Below are positions 47,801 to 61,800 of a stretch of DNA of 64,000 nucleotides, piece after piece. Source of the DNA: Trematomus loennbergii (lineage: Eukaryota; Chordata; Actinopteri; Perciformes; Nototheniidae). Made by a program: the position numbers and the translations under genes. The notes under the pieces were generated by a model. It did no database searches, was not told where the DNA came from, and saw only the letters and a program-made list of their open reading frames with translations. Every line of letters begins with the position of its first letter. Positions within the stretch are counted from its first letter, which is position 1. The DNA is taken from assembly GCA_012861695.1 (NCBI GenBank), contig JAAOOA010000086.1, forward strand, positions 1,667,001 to 1,731,000. Reading direction: 5' to 3'.

Positions 47801-49631
47801 TGAAATATTGAGCACTTTTTAGATACAAAAGGTAACACAAAGTGCTAAATACATATCAATAAATGTACTATGTATAACAACCTTATTATACCTTATGAGT
47901 TTATTCTAATCTCATGCCTCTGGCTGCATTGTTCTCTCAAATGAACTGGCACATTTCCCTTCAAAATGAAGAAAGGAAATAAGCAAGAAAGTGAAACATT
48001 TTACATCTTGGTTTGTGCTTCTGTAAAGTTTGTTCAGTATTTAAAAAATGAACTAGTACTGCAACCAGTGATAGTTAATGTTATTGAACAACCTTCTCAA
48101 TATTTTCTTGACTATTTTAGAAAATTCTGAAAAATCCAAAAGCATGTCTTATGTTGATTTATCTGACAAACAGTCAAACATCAATACAAATGTATTTTTA
48201 TTTATTTAAATGCAGCGTATATAATGTACATTTGGTGGAGATACTTTGTGTTGAGATCCCAGGGACACTGATATTACAATGAATTAGCTTTATTTAGCTG
48301 TCCTCTCTTACAGAATGTGAAGCTGCTGCAGCAGTTCATCAGTCCCCAGACGGGGATGCTGTACGATGCCACTCGCACTGGTGAGTCCACAGTGAGTGTG
48401 TGTTGCTGCTGAATCCTGTCTACTCTTCCAGACTGCTCATGTTGTGTTTGTGGACTGTCTGCAGGTGTGTGTATGAAACAGCAGAAGAAGCTAAATCAGG
48501 CAATCGGCACGGCGAGAGATCACGGTACGTACCACAAGACCCCTCAGCCCCAGGGTCCTTTGTAAATACGTCCTATTCTGTTTTTTTTTTCCTCTTCATT
48601 GTATTGTGTCTTTAAAGGTTTCTGTGCATGTGAATGGTCTGCAAAGGCTAAAATCTCAAAGTTCCCTCCAGAAGGAGTTTCTCTCCCACACTTGTTTGTG
48701 TGCAAATAACCTCTAAAAGGTGACATAGTAAATAATTTAAGGTTTTTGTCCAATCTTGTGCTTCTGTAAGTTTCTTCAGTGTTTAAAAACGAATGATTAA
48801 CAATACTGCAACCAGCGATTGTTATTATTTTGTTCAATTTTCTTGATAACTGTCAAAGAATTGTGAAAAATCAACTTTTCATATTTTGAATTGCACATCT
48901 AGGGCTGCATCATTTTGAAAAAAGACCTAATTGCAACTATATTGACTGATGTTAAAGGGGGAAAAGAGTATCTTTACCAAACAAGGATTTTTCATCAAGT
49001 CTGTTGAAAAAAGATTGTATGCTCGGCTCCACAATACTTAATTTAGATATTTCACATATTTTGCCATTACCAAATATCGTGCTTACTGTGGCTTGATATT
49101 TGACTAGTCTATATTGCAATTTGAATGACTTTTGCTGCCCTGGGGCCATCCATGTTGAGATGGAAAGTATGCTTTGTAATTCAGATTTAGCAGGATTTTC
49201 AGAGTGTTTGTTTTTAAGCCAATATAGATATTGTAATTAAAGGTGTCTCCTGAAACCCGGGAGCACTTAGTCCTCACACATTCAGAGAGGAGAAACCTGT
49301 TGGAGCACTCACTCATGAACGTCTTCCAGCTGGTTAGGCGACTTAAGATACAGCTTTATGTGTTGAAGGGTTTTCAAAACTGAGATTTTTTGTAAATAAC
49401 AGAAGCCGGCACTCAACACTGCTCTCTCTTTCAGGCCTACTGCCCTTTCAGATTCCATATGTGGAGTTTTCAGGAGAGGACTACTCCAACTCCCATGATG
49501 CCGTGGGGTGCACACCACCTCCCCCGTCCCTAACCTCTGGAGACACCTGGTATAAATGGTACAGTGAAATAACACCTGATGAGCAGGAAGTGGCCAAAGT
49601 GAAGAAGACCTACAAGGCTTATTTGAAGTGA
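44817..49631 (+). CDS. mrps18b: Mitochondrial small ribosomal subunit protein bS18m (MRPS18B)
   Basis: One of the three S18 paralogues of the mitochondrial ribosome; it acts in the small subunit in the matrix. Seven exons: 44817-44897, 46311-46476, 47421-47518, 47597-47665, 48314-48380, 48465-48524 and 49435-49631, with all borders and phases correct. They give an unbroken 245-residue protein (human 258, longer at the C-terminus). Residues 1-27 form a basic, Ser/Leu-rich targeting sequence ([20 protein letters not shown]). Family blocks are [39 protein letters not shown], and the cysteine cluster TCIRGDK...GNPCPVCRD, followed by [14 protein letters not shown] and [10 protein letters not shown]. 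These match MRPS18B rather than 18A or 18C. AATAAA at 49672-49677 gives a very short 3' UTR. It is divergent from ppp1r10 and convergent with abcf1, the same order as in human 6p21. Confidence 0.96.
45338..46015. repeat. Pair of facing LINE 3' ends
   Basis: GAATCAGAATCGAGTTTATT at 45341 (antisense tail) and TTTTGATTCTGATTCT at 45992 (sense tail) mark two truncated LINE ends pointing outwards, in mrps18b intron 1. Confidence 0.5.
46698..46758. repeat. Perfect 28-bp inverted repeat with 5-base loop
   Basis: Arm TTGAAAAGCTAATTCCTTGT plus eight further bases is repeated exactly in reverse complement after ACCTA. In mrps18b intron 2; not linked to a recognised transposon. Confidence 0.9.
47262..47383 (+). 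repeat. Dispersed repeat, related to 55495-56010
   Basis: TGTGCTGGGGACCCCTACTA...CTATGAGCTGGCAAACAGAC is shared with an abcf1 intron, where the same sequence also occurs in inverted form. Confidence 0.7.
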
Positions 49632-49879
49632 CTGTTGAGTGGATGTTCGTCTGTTGGACCATGTACACCAAAATAAAAATTGCACAATGAAAAATGTTTT
49701 TATTTTATTGTTTTCCTTTAGTAGATCTTGACCTCCCTTGATATTTATAGAAATGTACACTCCACCACCATGCCTTAAAGATGTGACAGTCCAGTATAAA
49801 GGGGATAGATAGGTTTTATTATGCGTGCCGCTCTGAGGACATGCTCCACATGAAGTGTATTGAGGATGTGACGAGGGTC
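49632..49879. other. Convergent 3' ends of mrps18b and abcf1
   Basis: Only 248 bp separate the stop codons. mrps18b has AATAAA at 49672. abcf1 has minus-strand signals (TTTATT on plus) near 49815 and at 49696-49702. If the distal one is used, the two mRNAs overlap at their 3' ends. Confidence 0.6.
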
Positions 49880-52800
49880 TCATGGGTTGACCTTGTTGAC
49901 CATGGTCTCTCCCAGAGACTCCAGCACCTCCCTCTTGTAGTCGTCAAAGTCTCCATCGATCTGGACGACGGAGCGGTCCTCCACCACCCACATGGTGCAC
50001 TGAGTCTCTGTGATGAGCCGGGCGTCGTGGCTCACGATGATCACAGCTGCAGGGGGGGGAGAAATCTGTTAGTACTGAAGGAAGGACGATGTTTTAAAGA
50101 TCTTTTGAGCATTTTATTTCAGTCTGTTCGCATTGTCAAGCTTTTAAACAACTTCAATTGAGGACATACTAAGTCAAGTTAACCAGAACTTCCCCAAAGT
50201 CTCCTTTAGTTCAGCTCTGCAGCTGCTGAGTGAATGTCTTTGGTTTGGAGTCAACTTTCACTTTCGGTTATTGTTGGTCATTTATACTTTTCAAACAAAA
50301 CATTGCCTTGCTGTTGCACATTCAACCACACACTGTAAAACACCAGCTCCCCTTTGAACTCAACAGGAACCAACCATGTTATTGTGTTACGGTGCTACAA
50401 CGCTGGTTATAAACTCAGTAAGTTAACCCAAGATTTCTCAGCCTTGCTGAGAGCAGTTCACATGAAAGAGGCGGGGTTTGCAGAATATGACCAATCATAG
50501 CCCTGACAGCAGAGCATCATAAATCACAAATAAAGAGTAAACTTTAATATTAGACAAGTTAGGAGAAGTTAAACGTTACATATCCATGAGCTAAACACAT
50601 AATCCTGGATAAAAGCAAGAAAGAAAAAGGTGATTAGGACTATAAGATATTAAAGTTAAAATCATAACTTTCAAATGTAATAATAGTCAGATCATCTCTA
50701 GATGGTCAGTCAGTCCAATTATTAAAAAATTCACAGTCTGCAATTTACTGCCAGTTGTCCATCCTGCATTTGGCAGTATCAAATGGTTTGTTTTGAGCCT
50801 GGAATATGATTTAATTGCCTTAAACTTCTTATTTGAGTAATATTATTCGACAACCCGTGCACTGAGCATTGATTGGTCAGCAGGACATGAGAGCTGTTAT
50901 CTGGAACATAACTGGAGCAGGTTATGTGTGCAGCATAAATTAGGATGGTAATCTCCCGAAAAGAAGTGAACCGCCATCGTAGGACTAAAACCTGCGTTAA
51001 CCTGAAGTTCCCTCAATCACCTTAAACCCTCCTCAGTACAGACCACTGCTGCCTGCTGGGCCTTAAGGTAGAGGGCTCTGGACCTACATCCAGAGAACTA
51101 CTATTTCCATCTTGTACATAGATAGATAGATAGATCGTACTTTATGCCACACCATTTAACTGGTTTCTCCACTAATAACCAGTATGGTCACACGCGTCTT
51201 ACAGAACATGCTTCTCACCTCCTTTATATTCATTGATGGCCTCTGATAAGGCATCGATGGACTCAATATCCAAGTTGTTTAGGTTCATCCTAGAAGAGAA
51301 ATGAGGTCAGTCAATCGTAGAATTCATCCAGGTATTCTGTCGGTTTAGCGTGGATATAAGTCTGACAGGCACGTACCAGGATGAGGACATCAGGCTGCCG
51401 ACAGGACAGCTCAGCAAACACTACTCTGGCCTTCTGACCTCCTGCGGAGACACACCCAGACACAATGTTAGAAGATATTTACATCCTGTCCGCTGACATG
51501 TTGTCTGACGGTCCATGTTCATACCGGACAGTTTGGAGATCTGGATGGTGTGGGCGTGGCTCTCCAGGCCGAAGCGTCCCAGGCACTTCCTGCCGTCCTG
51601 GTAGGGGAGGTTGAAGTTTCTCATCAGGTACTCTGTGGCCGTCTCCTCCATGTTCAACTGATCAGCGTACTGCTGGTTGAAGAAGCCCACTTTCTGCAGG
51701 AGACCAGAGACCCCGGTTACAACTCTTCATCAACTGTTCAATAGGACATAAACTAGGTTCCAGAAAAACACTTTTAATGAATTCTGTTTTTCCATAGTGT
51801 TGTTGTTTTTATTTATTTTAAATATCTTGTTCTAAAATTGCTGTGTAGTCTGACATAAAGAAATGGTTCAAGAGAGTAAAATATATATATTGATTTATAT
51901 TATTTAATGGGCAACCATTTATTTTCTTGCTGTTTTTGTTTATAGTAAATGTATTAATTAGTGTAATTATTTTAGTTAAAGGTCCCATGTCATGCTTTTC
52001 CGGTTATGACCCGTCCCCTTGTGTGTTATGTAGCTTTCTCTGCATGTAAACGGTGCAGAGTCACAAACCCTCAAACTACACCCTGTAGGGAGTAAAACTC
52101 TAACACAGAGAAGACCTGTCTATGCTGCCCACAAGGAGCTCCTAGGAGTTCCAATAAGCGGTGTAGGACAGAGAGTGAATACACATACTATACAGAGATG
52201 CTGTATGAGAAACCAATGTGAGTTTGGAACATTGAACAATGTCAATCTATTCTAGTAGACCTCAACAATGGAAATGGAAATGAACAGTAAATGACGAACG
52301 TGAGGCTATAAAAGAACCACTACGGTTGCATGGCTGCGCATCACCACCGCTAAGCTAAAGACGGCTAATGTTTATTTGATTTATTTCATTCAAAAATGGA
52401 GAGATCAATTTCCCCAAGGGATGGATAGAGAATTACGATGCAATGATAAAAACATTATGAAAACCAATGCTAGAACAGTAAATATTTCTGTTCACTTTCT
52501 GTCAGAGTAGTCAGTCTGCACAATGAGAGAGGGTCAGAGCAGAGGACGCATCAGGCTGGGGAGTAATGGGTTGCATGTAAAGGATCATGTAATAAGGATA
52601 CATTCTAACTGTATTTCCTTACTGTTGGGGAATCATTTGCCCTGCATGTCCTCCTTCGCCTCTGACGCAGATGACCAACCCTGATCAGCCATTATCTCCC
52701 ATAAGGAGAGGCTGCCCTAGCATATTGTTGTTGTTACCAGTTTGTGACCGGGCAGCTCTCGGTCAGAGATAGTTATTGTTGTGGGACACCTGGAACACAT

Positions 52801-55800
52801 CCTTCTCGGGGTGTAGATGACCCCGAGCCATAAGCGACAACAAATGTGATTCAGTGTCCTCAGCTGTTTAGTCTATCTATTGAAGAAGAACTCTGAACTA
52901 GTTCAAACCCGGAGCTACAGGAGGGCTCTTCAGAATTGATTGTGGCATCTCTAACCTGTGGTCAACTCGTGGCCTGACATGTCGTGTGAATTCTCCGGCC
53001 GAAGCTCCAAACAAACCGTCAGTGTTTGCCATCAAAGCTCCAGCTCCCATCGTGTCTCTCTGAGTCCTGACTCCCATTGCTACAGAAGTTTTCCCCACAC
53101 TTACAGTTACATTAAAAAAAAGGCGTAACCGGATCACTGTTACATTGTTAAAAATGGGATTACTAGCAGGATTACAATGTTACAATACCTTTTAAGATCA
53201 AAATAAAAAGGTCAATATTATAAGTAGATGTACTGCCTAAGTTTTCTTTTTGGTTTTCATTTAGGCTACTTTCATTCTCTTTATTAAACATTCTTTCTTT
53301 ACCAACAATAGGTGAACAGCTGCTTTATAAAACAAAAATATTGTGTTTGATTTGAATTCATGTGTTAAACTAAAACAGCATTTGTAAACTAAACTATTTT
53401 GCAAGACACATTTCTGATCCTAAATATCTTGGTTTCTTCTTTTCTAAGGTCACATAGTTCTGTTGTTTTACATCATACACTAAATTAAAACCCTTGATTT
53501 CTCTTACTTTGCGTGGAATTTTGATATTGAGGTAATCCTAAATCACCGTAAATGAATCCGGTTGGATTACTTTTATATTGTGATAGATGTATCTATCACA
53601 ATATAAAAGCCACATCGAGAGGGACGCTTATTGTCTATTAATATTAACGGAACATATTTAAAGTGACCCTCCCAACCCTGATGAGCAGATGGCCAACAGT
53701 TTACAGAGTCAGAGATCAACAGGAAGTTACTCACCAAGCGATGGTTCTTCCTCATCTCTCCTTTGGTCTGAAACACAGATCATCCGTTAGCTCAGGAGCA
53801 CAGATATCTCAGTAATATTCTAATGTCAGCGTCTCCACACTTACAGGCTGCAGCTTCCCAGTGAGCAGCAGCAGCAGGGTACTCTTCCCCACACCATTGG
53901 GTCCCACTATACAGACTGATGGGAGCAGAAGAAAGGGAATGAAGTATCAGCACCCTGAACGCACCACAGCAAGAGGAGACTGGAAGATTAACTCGTCTAT
54001 GATGGTGAAGATTTAGCTTCTCTGCCATAATCTCCACATTAAGAAAATACTAACCTACTTCCATGTTTAATTATGTTAAAATGCAAACTGAACTTTTTTT
54101 ATTTGTATTTTAGACGTCCTTCACATGTTTTGGTGTTCTTAACCCTTAAATTGGCAATCACATTTAAATATTTACTTGATTACTATTTGCTACATTACAC
54201 ACTTATGACACTATTATTACACCAATATTACACCCATGTAACGCCAATATTATACCCATAATATACTGTTATTATACTATATTACACCCATGTTAAACTG
54301 TTATTTCACCTATATTACATGTTATTAGAACCATATTTCACCTATATTACATGTTATTAGAACCATATTTCACCTATATTACATGTTATTAGAACCATAT
54401 TTCACCCAAGTAACACCAACATTACACCCTTATTACACCATCATTACACTGTTATTACACCCATTTCACTCAAATCACTGTATCCCCAAGGATCCAGAAA
54501 GCATTTAAAGGTTAACCGTTAAATAAAGCAGGAAACTTACTCCTGGACTCCATGTCGATTCCAAAGTCCACATTTTTGAAGAGAGGCTTATTTTCATAGC
54601 CGAAGTCAACACCTGTAAAGAGGAAAGAGCATGGAGTCAGAATGTTGAACCACTTTCTGAATCTAAAGGAAGAGGCTGAAGAAGTTTCAAAATGATCGTT
54701 AATATACAGCCAAGCTTTGAGATGATAAATGTATACATGCATAGAGAAGAAAGATGACAGAGACTGTGCTCTCACTTTTCATGTCAACACACAAAGCAAA
54801 TCAAAGATTTGAGGAAGGCCTTTAAAAACAGTGCAGCTTAAACAAAATCTATTTGACTAAATTGGTTTCTGTGTCTTTGCCGTGGACAGACATATTTCTC
54901 GGGGCCGTGTTAATGTTGTTCTGACGGCTCAACCTACACCTTAGCTGACACTGTGGAGACTGAATAAGCAACGCCGCATCAGATACAATTTGGAGTTGGA
55001 AAACATGTTTCCCAGGGAGGTGATCAGAAGTTTACAAGAAAACCTCGCAACACGGGATACTGCAGCATGCAGTTCAGATCGTCACACTGTGAATTATATT
55101 GAAAGCTACAGCAGATCGCCCTTATTCAGAGTTCTAATTCTTCCAATAGGGTCACTGAGACGCCTGGTTGTGAGCATTGAGTTCCAGTTCTTACAGTGAA
55201 GTCCCAGGATGGGTGGAGAGAGGGGCGGGGGGTTGGGGAAAGTGAACTTGACGGTGTACTCTTTGGGCCTCTTCAGCAGCTCCGTGGCGTCCTGGCTCTC
55301 CTCCTCCTGAGCGCCCTTCTTCTTGCCCTTCTGCTGCTTCCTGGTCAACGCCTCCTTCGTTTGCTTCTCCTGAGAGGAGACACAAGACAGAACAGAAGGG
55401 TTAATCACTGCGGCCAACTGAGGATGGCAAAGTGTGACGCCATATCCTATAACTCCAGAGTTTTATGCTGTACGTTTGCCAAAGTCGTAAAGCTTATAGT
55501 GTAGTTTCCAGCACTGTGAACCCGGAAATGTTGAGTACCCCAAAGTTTTATGTTTGTAATGTATAGTAGGGTCCCCAGCACATAGAAATTGCCGGATGCT
55601 AACCTGCATATGTTTGGCAATTTGCATTATTCCAATTCAAAACATCCATAGTCCCATAATCTTCAAAATCGACCCAAAATGTATTAAAATCATCCCACAG
55701 AGTAAAGATGCGGCCACTTTCTGGTAAAAACTGACATTTTTTAAACTGAAACTGTCAGAAATGGACTCTGTATCCTCATAACCACTCTTTATTTTTGAAC

Positions 55801-58800
55801 TATTGTCCAATATGCTATAATGGTAATTAATGCTAATTTACTCAACTTGTGCTAATGGTCCAAATTGCCCAACATATGGAAGTTATCATCCGGCAGTTTC
55901 TATGTGCTGGGGACCCTACTATACATTTCTAACATAAAACCTTGGAGTACTCAACATTTCTGGGTTCACACTAGGACTCTATGAGCTGGCAAACAGACTA
56001 ATATGACAATTTAGAGTGGGGGAATGTTGGAGGGACAGAGCTTTTGTCCAGTCGTCATAAGATTGTTTTTCTCTGTAAAATCATGCCGTTTGGCTTCCAT
56101 GTTTAGAAAGCTGCACTCTGGGGGAACAGTGATACTCACAGCTTGTTTCGTGGACTTGCCCCAGCCTTCAGGTCTTTGAGCTTCTTCTCCTGCTTGTCAT
56201 ACTGTTTCTGCATCTCTTTCTGCTTCTGCACATACATCTTCTTGAAGGTCACTGAAAAAGGAATATAAAATAGTTGCAGTCAGCATGTCGTTGTGTCCCT
56301 GAGACACTTCACCCCAAATTGTTCCTGTGGGGATTGTCCACAGTACTGAATATATGTAAGTCGCTTTGGATAAAAGCGTCTAACAAATGACATGTAATGT
56401 AATGTAATTTAGTTGCTAAATAAATAATAGTAGCTAGAAGAACCCCTTACGTTCTAAAAGGGGAATTGCATAAGTAAAGAGTGATATAGACACAATATAC
56501 AGTGCCCTCCAGAATTATTGGCACCCCTTTAGTAAAAATGAGCAAAACAAGATGCAAAATATTTCTTTATTGTTTTTCCTCATGATATTTCACTCAAAAT
56601 ATTCACCAAAATCTTACCTTTCACTGAAGTAAAAAAATTGAAAGAAAAAAAAAATGTTGACTTTAAATAAATATTTGTCTCCAAAACATGTGTGCCACAA
56701 TTATTGGCACCCCTAGAAAATCCTGTGATTAAAATCTAACAAGTATATTTCCAGTCATATCTTACATTTTTAGATTCACCTGTTTGATTAGGAACTCTTA
56801 ATTGGTCAACCATGACTTCCTGTTTCACTGGGGTATTAATATGAGGTGACACAGGCCAAAATTCTCTATAGCCTCGTCTCAATACCCCTCCTCGACTCCT
56901 CCTTTCCCTCACTCGCGTCCCTTCCTTGCGTCTTAGCTCCGCCTCCGTAAGATGCGAGCGAGAGACACGAGGAGGTGACGCGAGGACAGAGGAGTCCTCA
57001 GGTATTAATTGGGATGTCCTCGTTCACTCAAACGTCACTCTTAAACGACGTCTGTTAATGATGACATGTGCACAGCTGTATCCCCTCTCATCGGGCTTAA
57101 CTGAATAACCTTTAGAACCGGCCCATTTGTTAAATATGTATTTAAATGATGAATCTTTCTCTTGTTAGTCAAGGAATTCAATGTATGATGGTTGGTCCTG
57201 CTTTTGTGTTGTTTTGGTGTAAAATGTACATTTCAATAAAATTATAATTATAATAATGTGAAAGCCTTTACTCTGAACATGTGTGTCCTGTAGATCCCCA
57301 CATTCACCACAAACCCACATTCAGGACTGTGCATTTTAAATCATTTAACTACTCAATATTTTAACACAAAACTATAAAATAATTGTTATTTATCAAGATC
57401 TAGCCATTTATGAAATAGCTTTCTTAATAGCTATGTTTTAGTGACGTTCAAGATCATTAAACATGACTTAAATTGTTAGTATAACCTTAAGAAATGAATT
57501 GCACATAATAATTCCCACGGAGCTGTGAGCACTTATACATTTATGTGACGCTTTTCCACTCATTCTTCCAGTTCTCCGTTTTCCTGTGTTGAAATCGACC
57601 AGCTGTGAAGGTGGGGGCGGGGCTTTTATACGCGAGTAGTGAAAACACTTCCGCGTAGTCTGCTCTCGTGTATCCTCCCTTTCGTCTCCTCCCGCACCCC
57701 TCCTCCCGCACCCCTCCTCCCTCACCCCTCCTCGACTCCTCCGTGTGCATTTCAGCTATTGGGACGTCCTTCAAAATGGCGTGTCTTGATCGATTTCCGG
57801 GTCAAGTCCCGGAGGAGGGGAAGAGAGGAGTTGAGGAGGGGTATTGGGATGAGGCTCAAGGCTGCTTCTCAGGTCGGTTAAATGGATTCCTTGCGTCCCT
57901 CACTTGCGTCGTTTCCCTTCGACTAGTCCCTCCCACCAGGGAAGCATGGAGAGACGCAAGGAAACCACGAGAAGCAGGGAAATGAGTTTTAAGAGCAATG
58001 GGACGTCGTTTCCTTCGGAGCGTCACGTGAAGCGACGTCCGTTTGTGATGACGCTGCACAGCTGATCGTCTGACAGCAGCTCTGTCCCCGTTATTTTCAC
58101 AAACACCCCCGCATCTGTTAGTACACATTTACTGACACAAACATTTGTATCATCTGTTGTAGACCCAAATACATTAAATCAAATAAGAACTCATTCTCAG
58201 AAAAGATAAACGCCATTCTTAAAATGTATAAACGAACAATAGTTGGATTAATATTGATTAGAGTGCACAATAGAAATAAAATAATTCAGAGAAGAAAAGA
58301 GATATGTTATCTATCAAAACCCAGTTAGATTAACATTCATTGGATTGCACACTTAGTTTGTTGTGTGGATATGTAGCAAATTAACATTTTAAATAGCACT
58401 TAATGACTGACTGAATGGAAATGACAATAAATGAAAATGTAAAACGAAAAAAGCGATCATGAAAATGTTTCCAAAAAATGAATAAAATGATTTTTGTCCA
58501 CTTTGTTGTTCAGATATATCACATATTTGTAACTAAATGATACATTCATTGAAACAAAACACGGTATGAACTGAGGATGACTCCCGTGAGGTTCATGTGT
58601 TTTCTTCACTCCGCTGGGAAACTGCTCTCATGTCAAGAAGCATCAGATCAGTGCATGCGCTGCATCGTCCAATCAGTGAGCGATACACAGTAAGGGGGCG
58701 GGGCGAGTCTCTGAGGATTTCATCGGAGGATGGTCTGGTGGTTCCTCGGTTATCGCTCCTCGATCCTCGATCCTCGGTCCTCCGGCAGAAATAAGAGCCA

Positions 58801-61800
58801 TGGGACGCTACTCAAGATGGCGCAGACAAATCAACTTCCGGTGATACCGAGGACCGAGGAGCGAGGAAATGAAAATAATCGACCTGAGATGCAGCCTTTG
58901 TCATTCATCACTATGGGAAAGACCCGAGAACATAGTGATGATCTGCGACGAAAAGTTGTTGATCTGCACAAATTAGGAAATGGATATAAGAAAATCTTGA
59001 AACTGTTGAAAATGCCCATTTACGCTATCAGGGCAATAATTAAGAAGTTTAAAGCAACAGGAGATTTTAAAGGTCCCATGTCATGGCCATTTCTACTGAT
59101 CATAATTCCATTGTTGAGGTCTACTAGAATAGATTGACATTGTTCAATGTTCCAAACTCACATTGGTTTCTCATACAGCATCTCTGTATAGTATGTGTAT
59201 TCACTCTCTGTCCTAACGGCTTGTTGGAGCTCCTGCCCCCCCCCTCCCTATGAGCCCACTGTGCTCTGATTGGTCAGCTCGCCCACTCTGTTCCGATGAG
59301 TCCATCACCGTTACAGCTGAACATCAGTGATTATGTGTTACAATGGCGTTTGTTAGCAACCGGGAAATGACACCAGTAATGACAAACAGATGAGAATGCT
59401 GCGTGGGGTCTGGGTGCCGTGTTGGGGGGACGCTGCGGGCTCGCTGCTGTGAGGAGCGGACAGTGTGAGCTGGGTTACTGGTGTCATTTCCTGCTTGCTG
59501 CATGGGGTCTGCGAGACAGAGAGACATCGCGAATGGACGCTGGAAGGGGGGAGGTGCTGAGGGGGCTGCAGCACCCCCATCTGCGAGGCTCCACTAGCTA
59601 AATAAAAATATTTGTTTCATGATAAGAATGTAATGTTTCTTTCAATTATGTTGCCTCAATTAAAGGTTAGATTTTTGTTAATTTTTTTGAATGAATATCG
59701 TGAGGAAAAACAATAAAGACATTTTTTGCATCTAAATAGATCTAAAAATAATACTTACAGTAGTTCCCTCTGTAGTAGAAGAGCTTCTGGTAGTCTAAGT
59801 GGATGATATCCGTACACACCTCGTCAAGGAAACTCTGGTCATGGGAAACTATGAGGAGGGTCTTCTTCCAGCCTTGAAGGTAGCTGTGGAAGAGAGACGA
59901 TCATTTGAATAAAGCATTTATATAATGAAGTAAAAACAATATATAGTATTTTGAATTTCTAATAAATGTATAAAAGTTGAAGGGGCCATATGATCCAATG
60001 ATGCACACATCATGTATACAGCTTTTTATTTCAAATGATCGCCCAAGGTGGGGCTTGTGTTATTCTGAGCTGCAGTGATGGAACAGGAGTAGAACAGCTC
60101 TCTTTACTGTCCTGTCAGGAGATATGTATTACTTATCACTTTAAGGTCAATTCAGTCATTTTATCCATGCATGTATTCTGTAGGAACAAAAACTTAGTTT
60201 ACCAGTTATCGTATTAGTCAGTGGTCAGGCTGTTTGGTTGCTATAGGTTACCATGGTGGGCCTCAAGCCTTTCTTTTTATGAAGTAAACCAACCAAAAGT
60301 GCAGGAGCCATGAAGGCTAGTTAGCAACAACAGCAGTCTACACAGTTCCAAGCAAGACGGATCTTATTAAAATGTATATAAATTATATTATTGTAGTACA
60401 ATGTGCACATTTTTACTTAAACTATTTTGATTTTAATTTATTTAATCTTTTAGACCTTTATTATATTATTGAATGCTTATGTCAACATAAATATCTTGTA
60501 TTTATTTATAATTGTATTTATTTATCCATCCATACTACATTTTATAGTGTTTGTATAAATATTTTTTTTTATTATTTTATTTTTGTAATTCTCAAGTATG
60601 TCACCCAAAAGTCTATATTATAATAAATAAAGTATTCTGATTCTGACACACGCATCTTTACACTGACTGAAGCCAAGGAGCACCCGATGCTTGTATAATA
60701 TCCCCTTTCAGAACCAGATATACATAACTAAATATCCTCAGTGAGGGGTGGGCACTACCTGGCCAGGGTATATGCAGGAATCCTGAAGTCAAATGTAATA
60801 CCTTTTAAGACCTTTTCTAAGACCCTTTCCATACATTTTAAGACCTCATCGCCACTTGGAGTTTTAACCGGTTACACACTTTACCTCACATTACTATATA
60901 CAGTATTGATTGTCCTTCCTCCTTATCTTCCAACCATTTGGACGCAAACTTGCATTTCCCCATAACGATGTTAAACCTGTTAAGCACCAAGCCTGTTTTT
61001 CATGTTTCAGGCTCGAAAATGACATGCCCAAAACAAATGACTACAACTTAACTTCTAAAAGGGTTATATGAATAATTTCTTTTATCAAAGCAAGGTTACA
61101 TCTGTGAGTTGGATGTAAAAGTGTCAGAATCAATATAAATGTTTTTTATTTTAAAGAAAATTCAGATTTTACATAGTAAAAAACTGTAAATTATAGTGTC
61201 CGTCCAAAAATTCTTTTTTACTTATAGTGAAAACTACCCTTGGATGATGGGTTAGTAGACTAAAAGCTTTAGGAATCCAAAGTACAACATATAATAAGTA
61301 CCCTGTATCAAGATTGATGCAAAACAAGTGACATTTGACCTTTTTAGAGAGATTTAGCCAAAACCACTCCACCTCTGAGGTGATTTGGGTGAAAATGTTT
61401 TTTTTTCCATATCTCTGGCCCCCCTTGGTCGATTTTGATGGTTGACACTCTTTCTGACCGTTAGAGCCAATAGAATCGAAGGGGGAGGCCCCCACACACA
61501 CTCGTTGTGAAAACAAACGGTGGGGGCTTCGCGCATGCAGGTTTGCACCAGAGTGCACCAGAGTGCACCAGAGTGCAAATCTCTCGCTCTGACATCTGGA
61601 AACGGAAAATAAATTTTATTGCTTATGGATTATCAGAAATCATTTCAAAGAGGACACAGACACATTGGATGAACCTATGGATTAACTGCAGCATCGTTCT
61701 TTATCGTTTTAATGCCATTGAAGACCAGTTTTGACCAAGGTAAGCCATGTTAGCGTTTGTAGCTACCTAGCGCCACATGTTTTGATGTACGTTTTCGTTT

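Larger units (their letters stand above)
56500..59735 (+). mobile_element. Tc1-like transposon remnant shredded by three later insertions
   Basis: The left end CAGTGCCCTCCAGAATTATT (after TA) is the Tc1-type long inverted repeat. A transposase N-terminus appears at 58914 ([20 protein letters not shown], helix-turn-helix region) and breaks off at 59066. The inverse of the left repeat (near 56560-56620) reappears at 59650-59735, but its terminal part is missing. The gaps between these pieces are filled by the elements at 56871, 57860 and 59071. All lie in one abcf1 intron. Confidence 0.85.

Noticed and set aside
58730..59137. 135-codon frame as a host gene
   Set aside because: Its recognisable part is a Tc1 transposase N-terminus, joined to flanking transposon sequence at both ends.
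61169..61558. 129-codon minus-strand frame
   Set aside because: Inside the piggyBac-like element, no DDD-transposase or other domain seen; its only support is length.
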